Positions 45,060-53,892 are shown, counted from the first letter of the stretch. The stretch is DNA of 64,000 nt from CBDAUN01 sp965214875 (GCA_965214875.1 OZ243980.1:2976001-3040000), one strand, 5' to 3'. Numbers and translations: made by a program. Notes: a model not told the origin generated them from the sequence alone.

Positions 45060-45330
45060 TCACGCACGAAGACGGCGCAGCGTCAAGCGGCGAATATCCG
45101 GCTCGCACCTTGCACGTGATGGGCGACACGCCGAAAGCCTTTTTCCAGTCCGAAAGGGTTGACAAAGGCGTGCGCCGAGGCTTCGCCGGAAAGCTGTCGG
45201 ATTCTCATAGGCGGGATCGCCCGCAAGGGTGCCGCCAGTGGAAATCGCCGAGCGCGAAGCGGACCAGACTTTCAACCGGGACCAGGGCCACCATTGTGTG
45301 GACGGCCTTATGCCCGGCACACGCCCCCCA
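45060..45330 (-). pseudogene. Possible remnant of an AraC-type regulator
   Basis: On the minus strand one frame reads GDPAYENPTAFRRS and another reads WKKAFGVSP shortly after. Both match parts of the AraC HTH domain (the GYxNxSxFxRxF and KxxGxSP motifs), but in different frames. It would be the fossil of a regulator next to the one-carbon operon. The call is weak. Confidence 0.22.
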
Positions 45331-45352
45331 TCATAGCCCCTCTCTGCGACCC

Positions 45353-45403
45353 GGTTCTTTGCGTGTCAGCGTGGCAGCCGAAGGCGGGCCTGTCCACTTT
45401 CAA
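45353..45403 (+). repeat. Short dispersed repeat, copy 3
   Basis: It reads GTCAGCGTGGCAGCCGAAGG followed by CGGGCCTGTCCACTTT, matching 10495-10545 and 23302-23350. Confidence 0.6.
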
Positions 45404-45421
45404 GCAGTATTCCAATCACCA

Positions 45422-46654
45422 TTACAAGTGCCGGGTCAATTCTCGAATAGCGACTTTCAGAACGTCATCTCCCCAAATTTCGAATCTATCCAGAAGCCCG
45501 TCTTGGTCTTCGGTATAGAAAAACACAAAACCATCTTCTGCTATAGGTATGAATGTGGATTGAGTTCCTTCATCGTCCTGGTCTCGGAATTCTAGGAAAG
45601 GTGAGCATATCAGACTGCCATTGAAAGGCTTTCCCAGTCCATGCGTCGTGAATACAATGCGCGCACTGCGCCGCGACCACTTCATGTTGAAAGAGACCCA
45701 CGCTCGATACTCGGAAGTGTCTGCAAAATAATCCAGATGATCTCTCGCATTCTTGATGATTTGCGAACGGAAGAAATAGTCGTTGCCTTCATGCGATCGA
45801 ACAACGTAAACCGATGCGCCATCGTCAATCCGCTTTAGCGGCGTCAAAATCGACGGCTTAATCGCTTCCAATCTTTGCTGCAATCTTTCTTCAACCGCCC
45901 TGGCCAGTTTGAATACTTTCTTGTACTGCTCGGTACGCTCTTCCTGAATCAGTGTCGCCTTGCCGGAAAACCCCTCGATAACTTTACCGAGATCGTCCTC
46001 TGCCAGCAGGCCTTCGGATATGTATGTCGCTTTTCTGAATTGAACCGCCTGCAACTCGATGAACAGACGAATCAGCGGAAGAATGTCGCCCTTGTCCGCA
46101 GATTCAAGAACTCCGATGTATTTGTCTCGATAATCTCTGTGAACTACCAACGGGAAAAGTCCATCTTGAATTAAAACCAAAGACGCGATCGCCCTAGCAA
46201 CTCGCCCGTTCCCATCCTGAAACGGGTGAATTTGGGTGAATCTATGATGTAGCCACGCGGCAGTCACTTCACTTTCGACATCCTTTTCCCGATGCTGACA
46301 GTAAATTTCGATCAGCCTGTCCATTTCACTCGCCACTTGTTCGGGAGGACAGTATTCGAATGTGATGCCGTCCCGAGTTGGAAAGTTGCTTTGCTGCTTC
46401 CAATCGCCTCGCAATAAATCAACAGTGATACTGCGACCTAGCGAATCCACAGCATCGGTTGTCGTTTGGCTATCTAGCAGCACAGAGTGCAATTCCTTGA
46501 TGTAGGAAGTAGAGAGCGAACGCTCTCCTTTTACGAATTGAAATAGCCCATCTATTGCTTTTTTTTGATCACGCAGCAGCCGCAGAACAAATTCTTTTGA
46601 TTTCCCGTTCGAATCAAAACGCGGAATGTCTGCTTGAAAACCGTGTTCAATCAA
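45422..46654 (-). CDS. Fic-domain AMP-transferase, 5' end removed by an IS1380 insertion
   Basis: The protein has the Fic motif HPFQDGNGRVAR near residue 145, with the catalytic histidine and the nucleotide-binding GNGR. Fic proteins usually transfer AMP to hydroxyl groups of target proteins. A TTG at 46654 is the first usable start and gives 410 residues. The open frame continues upstream in fic homology to 46712 and ends exactly at the IS1380 boundary. That upstream part reads IETGIIENLYDIDRG and includes T-GII-EN, which fits the (S/T)xxxE(G/N) inhibitory motif of class II Fic proteins. A product starting at 46654 would lack this motif. The N-terminal part of the gene is not found beyond the IS. 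Confidence 0.85.
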   Translation of the reverse strand: MIEHGFQADIPRFDSNGKSKEFVLRLLRDQKKAIDGLFQFVKGERSLSTSYIKELHSVLLDSQTTTDAVDSLGRSITVDLLRGDWKQQSNFPTRDGITFEYCPPEQVASEMDRLIEIYCQHREKDVESEVTAAWLHHRFTQIHPFQDGNGRVARAIASLVLIQDGLFPLVVHRDYRDKYIGVLESADKGDILPLIRLFIELQAVQFRKATYISEGLLAEDDLGKVIEGFSGKATLIQEERTEQYKKVFKLARAVEERLQQRLEAIKPSILTPLKRIDDGASVYVVRSHEGNDYFFRSQIIKNARDHLDYFADTSEYRAWVSFNMKWSRRSARIVFTTHGLGKPFNGSLICSPFLEFRDQDDEGTQSTFIPIAEDGFVFFYTEDQDGLLDRFEIWGDDVLKVAIRELTRHL

Positions 46655-46712
46655 AGTTTGGGTAATGCCGCGGTCTATATCATATAGATTTTCGATTATT
46701 CCGGTCTCGATA

Positions 46713-48384
46713 GCCCCTTAAAATCGCGTTAGGGTAGCTGCAAAAGGGGATAAAGCCTTGCATAATGCGGGTTTTTAACAAAACGATTTTTCACCCGCTG
46801 GGCGGACCCGATCGGAGCAAGGCTTTATGGACATCCGATCCTGCAAGATTTCGACCACGAAAGACAAATCGGCTTCGCGAAGCGGCTTGGCGGCGCTCGC
46901 CGAGCTGATCCGCAAGCTGGGGCTCGACACCCATTTCGAGCGGCCGGTGCCGGAGCCGGGCAGCAGCCGCGGCTTGCGCCCGGGGGCGTATTTGACGACG
47001 TTCATGCTGATGATGCACGAGGGCTCGCGGCATCTGAGCGGAGTGGCGCAGCTGCGCGAGGAGCGGCCGCTGCTGGAGCTGCTCGGCATCCGCCGGCTGC
47101 CGGGCGACGACGCCCTGAGCCGCTGGCTGCGGCGCCACGGCGCGTCGCGGCGCGCGCTGCATGCCCTGCAGCTGGCGGACCGCCGGCTGCTGGCGGTCGC
47201 GCTGCACCATCGGAAAAGGGTGACCCTGGACATCGATGCGACCGCGGCGCTGCGAGAAGTCTTCGGCGGAGTCCGCATGCAAGAAGGAGCGGGGCTGCAT
47301 GCCGATCGTCGGCCGCATCGCCGAGACCGGCATGGCGGCGGGTGCGGAGTTCAGGGGCGGCCCGGCCGCGCCGAACGCGCGCAACTGCGAGTTCGTCCGC
47401 CAGTGCGAGCGGGCGCTGCCCAAGGGCGCCGAGGTGCATCGCGCCCGCATCGACGCGGCCGGCTACCAGGCGAGGATCATCAACCGCTTCACGAGCCGGG
47501 GAATCGGCTACGCGATCCGCGCCAGGCTCGACCAAAGCGTGGCCGGGCAGACCGGGGCGCTGGACGAGTCGCGGCGGCAGCCGTTCATCGAGCGCGACGG
47601 GACGGCGAGCCTGGCGCAGCAGACGGCGCGCTTCCCGCACTCGATGAACGACACGCCCGAAGCGTCCGCGGCGGTCGTGCAGCGGAGGCGAAAGTCCAGC
47701 CGGCAGGAGCTCGAGCTCGACTGCCCGCAGGCCGGCGACACCCTGTCGCAGGGCGGCTGCATCTACCGGGCGCTGGCGACCAGCTTCTGCCGGCGGAGCG
47801 ACTCGCGGGCGTTCCGCTGATGCAGCCGCCGGGGCGACGACTCCGAAAACCGCATCCGCGAGCTTCGCAGCGGCTTCGGCGCGGCGCATCCCCCGTGCAG
47901 CGACTTCCATGCCAACGCGCTGCATTCCGCGCTGTGCCTGCTCGCGTTCAACCTGTTCGCGCCGATGCGCCACAGGCGCTGGACGCGAGCTGCGAGTCGA
48001 TGCGCATCGAGACCTTGCGCCGGCGGCCCTGCTGCAGGGCGGGCAAGATCGCGCGCGATGCCCGAGGCCGGGCCTTGAAGCTGTGCGACGCGCGGGCGGC
48101 GCGGCGGCTTAGCGACGCCATCGGCATGATCCGGGCGATGGCCCTGGCGCCGCAGCCGCCGGAAACGCAAAAAAAGCATCGCGCGCACGACAAAAAAATC
48201 GGCTGCGTCCCGGCGCGTTGCGGACTGTCATTGATCTTTCGCCCCGGTTCCGCTCCTCCGCCCTTTTCGGCCGCGTCCCGCCCGCAAACCCGCCCGGCAT
48301 CGCCGCGGCGAGCGCCAAAATCTCTCCGCGCCCCGGATTTCGGCAAAATCCGCCCCAAAAAAATCTCTAACGCGGATTTTGGGC
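46713..48384 (+). mobile_element. IS1380-type element, broken
   Basis: The ends are GCCCCTTAAAATCGCGTTAG on the left and, inverted, GCCCAAAATCCGCGTTAGAG on the right. The transposase inside is disrupted by frameshifts and a stop codon. No clear target duplication is seen, and fic is not continued on the far side, so the insertion was followed by a deletion. Confidence 0.8.
46827..48160 (+). pseudogene. IS1380-family transposase, frameshifted and interrupted
   Basis: The N-terminal part starts at ATG 46827 and runs to the first catalytic acid in VTLDIDATA, near 47240. The conserved continuation KKERGCMPIVGRIAETGMAA is only found in another frame (47236-47817). A TGA at 47818 then cuts the segment before RRGDDSENRIRELRSGF, which holds the catalytic glutamate. 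A further frame change near 47980 leads to SCESMRIETLRRRPCCRAGK. Thus at least two frameshifts and one stop inactivate the gene. Confidence 0.85.
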
Positions 48385-48990
48385 TAACTACCACTGGCCG
48401 GCGTCATGAAGCAGACTTGTGCAAACACGGGCTTAGTTTTGTAAGGAGGATCGCCTGGACAATTCTTTGAACAATGATCTCTCACGTGATCATCAGTCAC
48501 ATCTCGATCTCCGCCCAAAGTTACATTCCTTAACCGACCTACAACAAGCTGCGCCACATGTTTCGTAGATGGTTCCAGATTATGAAATGTGGTGTCTTGA
48601 CGTCTGAGTGTAAGGCCACTCCTATCGACCGTCCCCACATGTTGATAAAAACCATGGACAAGAGCTCCATCTGCGTCTCTCACTCCTAACCACATATCAG
48701 CTCGATTAAAGTTCGTCGGCCAAGCTCCGGTGATCCCATCTGTACTATTTATATTGCCTAGGGTTATCGGGAGTCCTTGTCCACCAAGCGTAGCTTGGGC
48801 CTTACCGCCAATGCTTGCTTTTACAGCACTAGCGGCTAAAAATGATGGTCCATTCTCGCTAACTCCGTCCGGGCAGGCCCTTGGTCCCACCAGCTGCGCA
48901 GCCACGGCCGCTGGCAAGGCCATGGCCACCAGCAACAGGAAGGTCGCTAATTTATTGAGGGGGGGGGGGTGAGTTACGGTAATTTTTCAT
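48384..48990 (-). CDS. Secreted protein of unknown function, out of frame at an eleven-C run
   Basis: An ATG at 48990 has a GGAGAG ribosome binding site. It begins MKNYRNSPPP, and the eleven C (G on the plus strand, 48959-48969) cause a stop (TAA) four codons after the run. With ten C the frame reads PPPLNKLATFLLLVAMALPA, a signal peptide, and continues into 180 residues with PRACPDGVSENGPSFLAASA at the mature start. The mature part is rich in glycine, valine and asparagine and has several cysteines near the C-terminus. I do not recognise a family. An internal start at 48935 exists but lacks most of the signal sequence. The stop codon lies at the IS1380 boundary, so the C-terminus may have been changed. 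Confidence 0.6.
48959..48969 (-). repeat. Poly-G run (11; poly-C on the coding strand) in a start region
   Basis: Eleven G residues on the plus strand correspond to eleven C seven codons after the ATG on the minus strand. Ten would keep the signal peptide in frame. Confidence 0.9.
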
Positions 48991-49046
48991 CTTTCTCTCC
49001 AAAGTAGATTAGATATTCCGGTGATTATACCCATTTCAGCCGGCAA

Positions 49047-49072
49047 CCCAAAATCCGCGTTAGAGATTTTTT
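49047..49072. repeat. Solo IS1380 end
   Basis: CCCAAAATCCGCGTTAGAGA and the following T run match the inverted right end of the IS1380 element at 48358-48383. It is a second, isolated end in the opposite sense. Confidence 0.7.
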
Positions 49073-49492
49073 CAGTAAACTCGGCTAATTGCGTCGTATC
49101 TTTAAGCCGTTCTTGCTGATCTGCCCAGATTGCGCGCATGCCTTGAATTTCGGGTTACTTGCGGCCGTGCAACTCGGGATCTAAATCAGCTATTCCGGTG
49201 GACGGACTCCAAATGTGCGTCTTGAATGAATTGTTCATAATGCCGCCATTATCGCAACCTTAATGTTGGCTCATGCCTGCTAGCGCAATATCTCAAGGTT
49301 CTATTAAGTCAATTCTTGAGAAGTACAGATCGGCATGTCCCTGTTGCAATCGTTTCTTATTAAAAAAATCGACTCAGTCTCAACCTTTTCTAACTTGGTA
49401 CATTCTCATCGCTCGAGCAAATCAAGGAACTCTCTTGCACGTCGATTGCTATTTCAAGCCAGCCTCCGTTATTTGTCTGCTCTTTTCCTTTT

Positions 49493-49721
49493 CTAGTTAC
49501 CACTTAACATAAGCCGTGTTTCAGGAGCTTTGCTGGCGCAAGCGACGCTATCGAGGCGGTGCCAGTCATCTGCGGGGCGGCCGAACGCCGGAAAATCGTT
49601 TAGTCCAGAGCATTTCCGGAACGGAACAGAGCTTCATTGAATGACATTTTGTTCATTTTTATCATTAATTTAAATCGGATTCGCCATGCTGAAAAATACA
49701 CTTACGATTCGTGATAATTAG
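49493..49721. repeat. MITE-like element, family A, copy 2
   Basis: It is inverted relative to 2065-2279. The ends are CTAGTTACCACTTAACATAA at the left and the inverted form of CTAATTATCACGAATCGTAA at the right. The copy is 229 bp, slightly longer than copy 1. Confidence 0.75.
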
Positions 49722-50020
49722 GTTTCCTTTTGATACCTTGAAAATGCTTTTGCCGGACAACTTGAAGAATTCGCCCACACGAATGCCTTCGCGCAACATT
49801 TCTTTATCGGTCTTCTAGGCTTGTTTTTTGAATTCTTGTTTGGAACCCCAAGCACTATCCTTCAAATCATTGTCTTTAAGTTCATCAATTCTAGCAAATA
49901 GATCTCACGCAAACTGACTATTGCATAATACACGCAGGCACTTGCCATTCCCGCCGCGAAGCATCAATACTTGAGCTCCTTTAATGCAATGTCGGCAAAA
50001 ATGCGGATGCAACGGCCACC
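49690..50020 (-). pseudogene. Decayed frame with a cysteine pair, unknown
   Basis: The minus strand reads WPLHPHFCRHCIKGAQVLML, then RIDELKDNDLKDSAWGSKQE, then KTDKEMLREGIRVGEFFKLS in one frame, with a TGA and a TAG between the pieces. A CxxC and a later CLRVLC could be a zinc-binding start. I do not recognise a family. The phrase-like continuity across two stops suggests a recently broken gene. The MITE copy ends at its 3' side. Confidence 0.3.
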
Positions 50021-50032
50021 GTTCCACTTAGA

Positions 50033-50461
50033 TCAGATTCTCGCATCAATCGCTTTAAGGTTTCCAGTCGAAGCGTAGGCAAGAATTGCGCTGTCCGCAG
50101 TAACTAGATGAGCATCATGATAACGAGCCGTCGCTACTATCAACCGGTCCGCAGGGTCGTCATGAAAAATGCCTGGTAAACGTACACTGTCAACAGATAT
50201 CTCGGGCAGAATCGGTGACAAACGAAATCCGGGCAAGCCCAACGAGGTCTGCAACCAAAATTCCACATCATACGACAGTCGAAGTCGGCGTTTTTTGACC
50301 AGCAACGCAATTTCCCAGGGTGTAATTGCAGAAACCAGCACACGATCTTCTTTTGCAAATCGGTCTATCGTTTTGCGTGCGTCCTTTCCAATCCGCGCAT
50401 CTCCTGAGACATTCCAAACAAATACATGCGTGTCAAGAACAATCACTGCAGTGATTTCCAT
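50033..50461 (-). CDS. vapC: VapC-type PIN-domain toxin
   Basis: The 142-residue protein begins with VIVLDTHVFVWNV, where the first conserved aspartate of the PIN domain lies. Further acids occur in SAITPWEIALL (glutamate), DDPADRLIVATA (aspartate) and VTADSAILAY (aspartate). PIN toxins are Mg-dependent RNases that cleave tRNA or rRNA. The gene overlaps the antitoxin gene by 19 bases. The start is an ATG within the antitoxin's last codons. The pair would be a plasmid- or genome-stabilising type II toxin-antitoxin module. Confidence 0.9.
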   Translation of the reverse strand: MEITAVIVLDTHVFVWNVSGDARIGKDARKTIDRFAKEDRVLVSAITPWEIALLVKKRRLRLSYDVEFWLQTSLGLPGFRLSPILPEISVDSVRLPGIFHDDPADRLIVATARYHDAHLVTADSAILAYASTGNLKAIDARI

Positions 50462-50682
50462 GAAGACGAATCGGTTGCCGGCAAGAACGGATCTTCGTAT
50501 TCAAGAACGGTTCCCTCCATCGCGCCGAAAGCTGAGTCGAAAGCATCAGACTGCTTGACCGGCGACAAAACTGCCACAGGAATGCCGTGTTTAGTAACTG
50601 TGACGGGTTCTTGGTCTTTAACCATTCGACCGATGATGTTCAGACATCTCCTTTTGAACTCTGTTGCAGTTACTGCTTTCAT
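50443..50682 (-). CDS. Phd/YefM-type antitoxin
   Basis: The ATG at 50682 is preceded by GGAAAAAGAT and begins MKAVTATEFKRRCLNIIGRM, the classic Phd/YefM start, giving 79 residues. KDQEPVTVTKHGIPVAVLSP follows, also typical. The C-terminus is acidic and should wrap the toxin. An upstream in-frame start at 50715 lacks family similarity. It is the first gene of the module and should bind its own promoter. Confidence 0.9.
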   Translation of the reverse strand: MKAVTATEFKRRCLNIIGRMVKDQEPVTVTKHGIPVAVLSPVKQSDAFDSAFGAMEGTVLEYEDPFLPATDSSSWKSLQ

Positions 50683-51240
50683 ATCTTTTTCCAGACAATT
50701 TATGTACATTTTCATTGTACACTATTGCAGCCAATAATCCATCACACCAACAAATCCATTACCAGAAATTGGTAGTCGAAAGCCCTGAAAAACCGAACTT
50801 TCAGCTATTGCTTGATTACTTCGGGCGAAAACGCAAAAGGCCGATTTGATAAACCGGCCAATTACCGCCCATCTTGGATTTGGTGAACGCAAACTCCGGG
50901 AGGCATCGTCGCAGAGGCGTGGAATTCCATGGTTAAACAGAACTTTCACGCTGCGACGGATGCCTTGGGGGATTCGGTTTCATGTTTGAGAGCAGCTACA
51001 ACCTGCCACTCCCTCACTTCAGGATGCCACTCAAAAAAATTCTTTCACCGTGGCTCCGCTCTCGAGAGTCTAGAAAAGAGCGTACAACGGCACCCGGGTC
51101 CCCTGAAGGCAACCTAGCCTATTGGAACCGAACACCATTTGACAAAATTCATGGTGCCCAAACCATTTTTTGAAACCGTTTCCATGCCGGAAGACAAATT
51201 CGCGCTTTGTCATGAGGACAAAAGTGCGAAAAGATTTCAA
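50683..51240. other. Intergenic stretch between the toxin-antitoxin module and tRNA-Ala
   Basis: No gene is supported here; short frames lack motifs and start signals. Confidence 0.55.
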
Positions 51241-51316
<76 letters not shown>

Positions 51317-51692
51317 ACGCGACGAAGACGGAAGGCGATTGATAAATCACTTGCCGCGAATATAATTTTACTTGCACATTGCACGTTTGACCAACGCAAA
51401 TTGCAAAGGCAAGAGCACCAAAGAGCTGAACTCGATATTTTTACCACCAAATCGGTCGTCAGATGCGCAAACCGCAGTCTTGAATCAAGGTTGCAACGCA
51501 AGATATGGAGAAATGATATTTCGCTTTTCGGTGTCACCTCGCCCCGCAAAACAAAGTTCGATCAGACATGCCAGACAATAAAGCCTTGATGCTGTGCTGG
51601 CAATGCTAAAATCAAAGCATTATGGCTATTCCATCAAAGGTCGATCAGTTATCACAAATTGCGAGCCCTCGCAAGGGAGAAAAGGTGGCAAA
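51317..51692. other. Upstream region of tRNA-Ala and of the secreted protein
   Basis: This 376-base stretch holds the promoters of two divergent units, the tRNA and the secreted protein. No gene is seen. Confidence 0.5.
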
Positions 51693-52313
51693 ATGATTTT
51701 CAGGCTATTCATCGTCGCGCTGGCAATGCTTTTTGCCGCCTTCAAACCGATCGTTGCAGTTTCCGATTCGAGCGCGATGGTTCACATCTATTGCCAGCAA
51801 ATTCGCGGCGATGGCGCTTTGCTTGATCGGGTGCTGACCCTAAAGCAAACATCCGCTTCCGATCAAGTCAGCGCTGCCGACCTGATTGGGCCCGATACCG
51901 TTCAAACAAGCGATTCAGCGCATTTTGATTTGCACTTCTACGGTCGCACCAGTATCGGAAGGCATATCGCAGATGTGCAGAACGAGTATTTGGCAGCCAA
52001 GGCTAGCGAGAATTCGGAGCATGTCGGGCTAGGAGACCGCTACGTAGTCGAAACGGTTGAGGCATTGGCAGAGAACAAAACCAGCATGTATGGCGGCTTT
52101 CTAGAAATGGCATTCACCGCTGTCGGCCACAGAATCGGTCCAAACCTGGTCGTGAACACCAATGGACCTTATCAGTTCGTAAAGACTTTGGTAGTAGGCA
52201 GCTTCGCTGATCCGAAACGGCTTGATGGCAAACTATCGACCGGCAATTGGAAAACCGTGATCGAAGATGGAGACTACGTGTGCGTATCACCAATCGTGAC
52301 TGGCGATAAATAG
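51693..52313 (+). CDS. Exported protein of unknown function
   Basis: The ATG at 51693, with AGGTGG upstream, gives a signal peptide MIFRLFIVALAMLFAAFKPI ending near VAVS, and 206 residues in total. The mature part is acidic with mixed alpha/beta composition. It contains repeated aspartate-serine segments (SASDQVSAADLIGPDTVQ) and a HIYCQQIRGDG start. One cysteine near the start and one near the end (DYVCVSP) could pair. No family is recognised. The gene stands alone between tRNA-Ala and gltX. An upstream in-frame start at 51594 would precede the signal peptide and is not preferred. Confidence 0.6.
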   Translation: MIFRLFIVALAMLFAAFKPIVAVSDSSAMVHIYCQQIRGDGALLDRVLTLKQTSASDQVSAADLIGPDTVQTSDSAHFDLHFYGRTSIGRHIADVQNEYLAAKASENSEHVGLGDRYVVETVEALAENKTSMYGGFLEMAFTAVGHRIGPNLVVNTNGPYQFVKTLVVGSFADPKRLDGKLSTGNWKTVIEDGDYVCVSPIVTGDK

Positions 52314-52479
52314 CAGCAAGCGAACTTCTTTGTCATCTGAAGTGGGTGTGCACAAGTCGCATTGGCGTTTGTGAAAGATCATATGGTTGATTATGCCTAC
52401 TTTACCTGCCCAATGATGTAAAGCAATATTCAATTTTGATGACGATTCAGATGCTTTGATATCAGAATAGAGCGACCAA

Positions 52480-53892
52480 CTACATCGATCCATTGATCCA
52501 CTCGAGCGCCCGGCGCAAGCGCCGCGTCGCCATATCCCGGCCAACAAGCTTGATCGTGACATCGATTCCAGGTGAAATAGTACCGCCAGTCAAAGCCACC
52601 CGCACCGGCTGCGCAACAGCACCGAATCCTACTTCGTTTCGTTCAACGATCTTGCTCAACACGCCATGAATGCTGTCCTGACTCCAGCTCTCCACCCGAT
52701 CAAGATCTTCGATAAGTTGCTGCATTAGCGGCACCGCCGATGCTTTGAAATGCTTTTTGGCAGCCGATTCCTCAAACTCGTCAACGTCTTGATAAAAATA
52801 CAGGCTCCGGTCAACCAGTTCAACGATGGTCTTTGCCCGAGTACGCTGCACCTCGACCAAATCGAAAAGATCAGGACCAGAAGCTTCAGTATCGATTCCT
52901 CTTTTTGCGAATTCTGCCGCGACAAGTTCAACGACCCGCCCCGCTTCACCCGACATGATGTGCTGATGATTCAGCCATTCAAGCTTTTTCTCATCAAGCG
53001 ATGCTGGCGACCGATGAACGCGACGCACATCGAACAGCTCGACCATCTCTGCTACGGAGAAGATTTCAGCGTCGCCATGCGACCATCCAAGCCGCACCAG
53101 ATAGTTCAAAATCGCTTCTGGCATATATCCGCGGTCGCGATATTCCAAAACACTCGGCGGATTATCGCGCTTGGACATCTTCTTCCCGTCAGCCGACAAG
53201 ATCATCGGCACATGTCCGAACTGCGGTAATTCAGCACCGAAAGCCCGATAAAGATTGATCTGCCGCGGCGTATTGTTCAAATGATCATCCCCTCGCAAAA
53301 CATGAGTAATGCCCATCTCAAGTTCGTCTACCACCACAGAAAAATTGTAAGTCGGCGAGCCATCCGAACGAATGATGATCAAATCGTCTAGCTCGGAATT
53401 TTGGTAGGTCACGCGACCTTGGACCAAGTCTTCAACCACGACTTCACCCTCGATCGGATTTTTAAAACGAATAACAGCCTCGGTATTGTCGTCGGGCATG
53501 ATACCAAGCTCCCGGCAATGGCGGTCATACCTTGGCTTGACGCCCTGCCTTTCCTGCGACTGCCTCAATTCGCTTAAACGCTCCCGATCGCAGATGCAGT
53601 AGTAGGCTTTGCCTTTTGCGACAAGCTGCTCGGCCCGCTGACAATAGATTTCAGTTCGGTCCGACTGGAACGTCGGCGGCGCATCCGGCGCCAAGCCAAG
53701 CCAGTCAAGAGTTTCCAAAATCAAAGAAGTGAATTCGTCGGATGATCGGGCACGGTCGGTATCCTCGATCCTGAGCAAGAACTTCCCGCCTGCTTTACGA
53801 GCAAGCAGCCATGAAAACAATGCAGTCCTGACCGACCCGATATGGATCACGCCGGTCGGGCTGGGAGCAAATCTGGTAATAACTATCGACAT
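52480..53892 (-). CDS. gltX: Glutamyl-tRNA synthetase
   Basis: GltX charges tRNA-Glu with glutamate. The ATG at 53892 gives MSIVITRFAPSPTGVIHIGS, with the HIGH-like motif as HIGS, and 470 residues. The KMSKR motif is present as GKKMSKRDNP near residue 240. Domain order (Rossmann, then anticodon-binding helices) fits class Ic synthetases. An upstream ATG at 53922 would add ten non-conserved residues. The gene is followed by no partner on the same strand, and gshB lies 50 bases upstream in the same direction. Confidence 0.97.
   Translation of the reverse strand: MSIVITRFAPSPTGVIHIGSVRTALFSWLLARKAGGKFLLRIEDTDRARSSDEFTSLILETLDWLGLAPDAPPTFQSDRTEIYCQRAEQLVAKGKAYYCICDRERLSELRQSQERQGVKPRYDRHCRELGIMPDDNTEAVIRFKNPIEGEVVVEDLVQGRVTYQNSELDDLIIIRSDGSPTYNFSVVVDELEMGITHVLRGDDHLNNTPRQINLYRAFGAELPQFGHVPMILSADGKKMSKRDNPPSVLEYRDRGYMPEAILNYLVRLGWSHGDAEIFSVAEMVELFDVRRVHRSPASLDEKKLEWLNHQHIMSGEAGRVVELVAAEFAKRGIDTEASGPDLFDLVEVQRTRAKTIVELVDRSLYFYQDVDEFEESAAKKHFKASAVPLMQQLIEDLDRVESWSQDSIHGVLSKIVERNEVGFGAVAQPVRVALTGGTISPGIDVTIKLVGRDMATRRLRRALEWINGSM

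Larger units (their letters stand above)
44933..45421. other. Intergenic stretch between the DmdA-like and Fic genes
   Basis: The stretch contains a possible decayed AraC-type regulator fragment on the minus strand (45060-45330) and the third copy of the short dispersed repeat (45353-45403). No intact gene is seen. Confidence 0.5.
48991..50032. other. Gene-free stretch with an IS end, a MITE copy and a decayed frame
   Basis: At 49047-49072 the sequence CCCAAAATCCGCGTTAGAGA equals the right end of the IS1380 element, with no element behind it. A MITE of family A lies at 49493-49721. A minus-strand frame with two stops occupies 49690-50020. No intact gene is supported. Confidence 0.55.

Noticed and set aside
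46827..48470. One long plus-strand frame through the IS1380 element read as a 547-residue protein
   Set aside because: Only its first 140 residues and a short later part match the transposase. The middle is an out-of-frame reading rich in arginine and glycine, so it is a frameshifted pseudogene.
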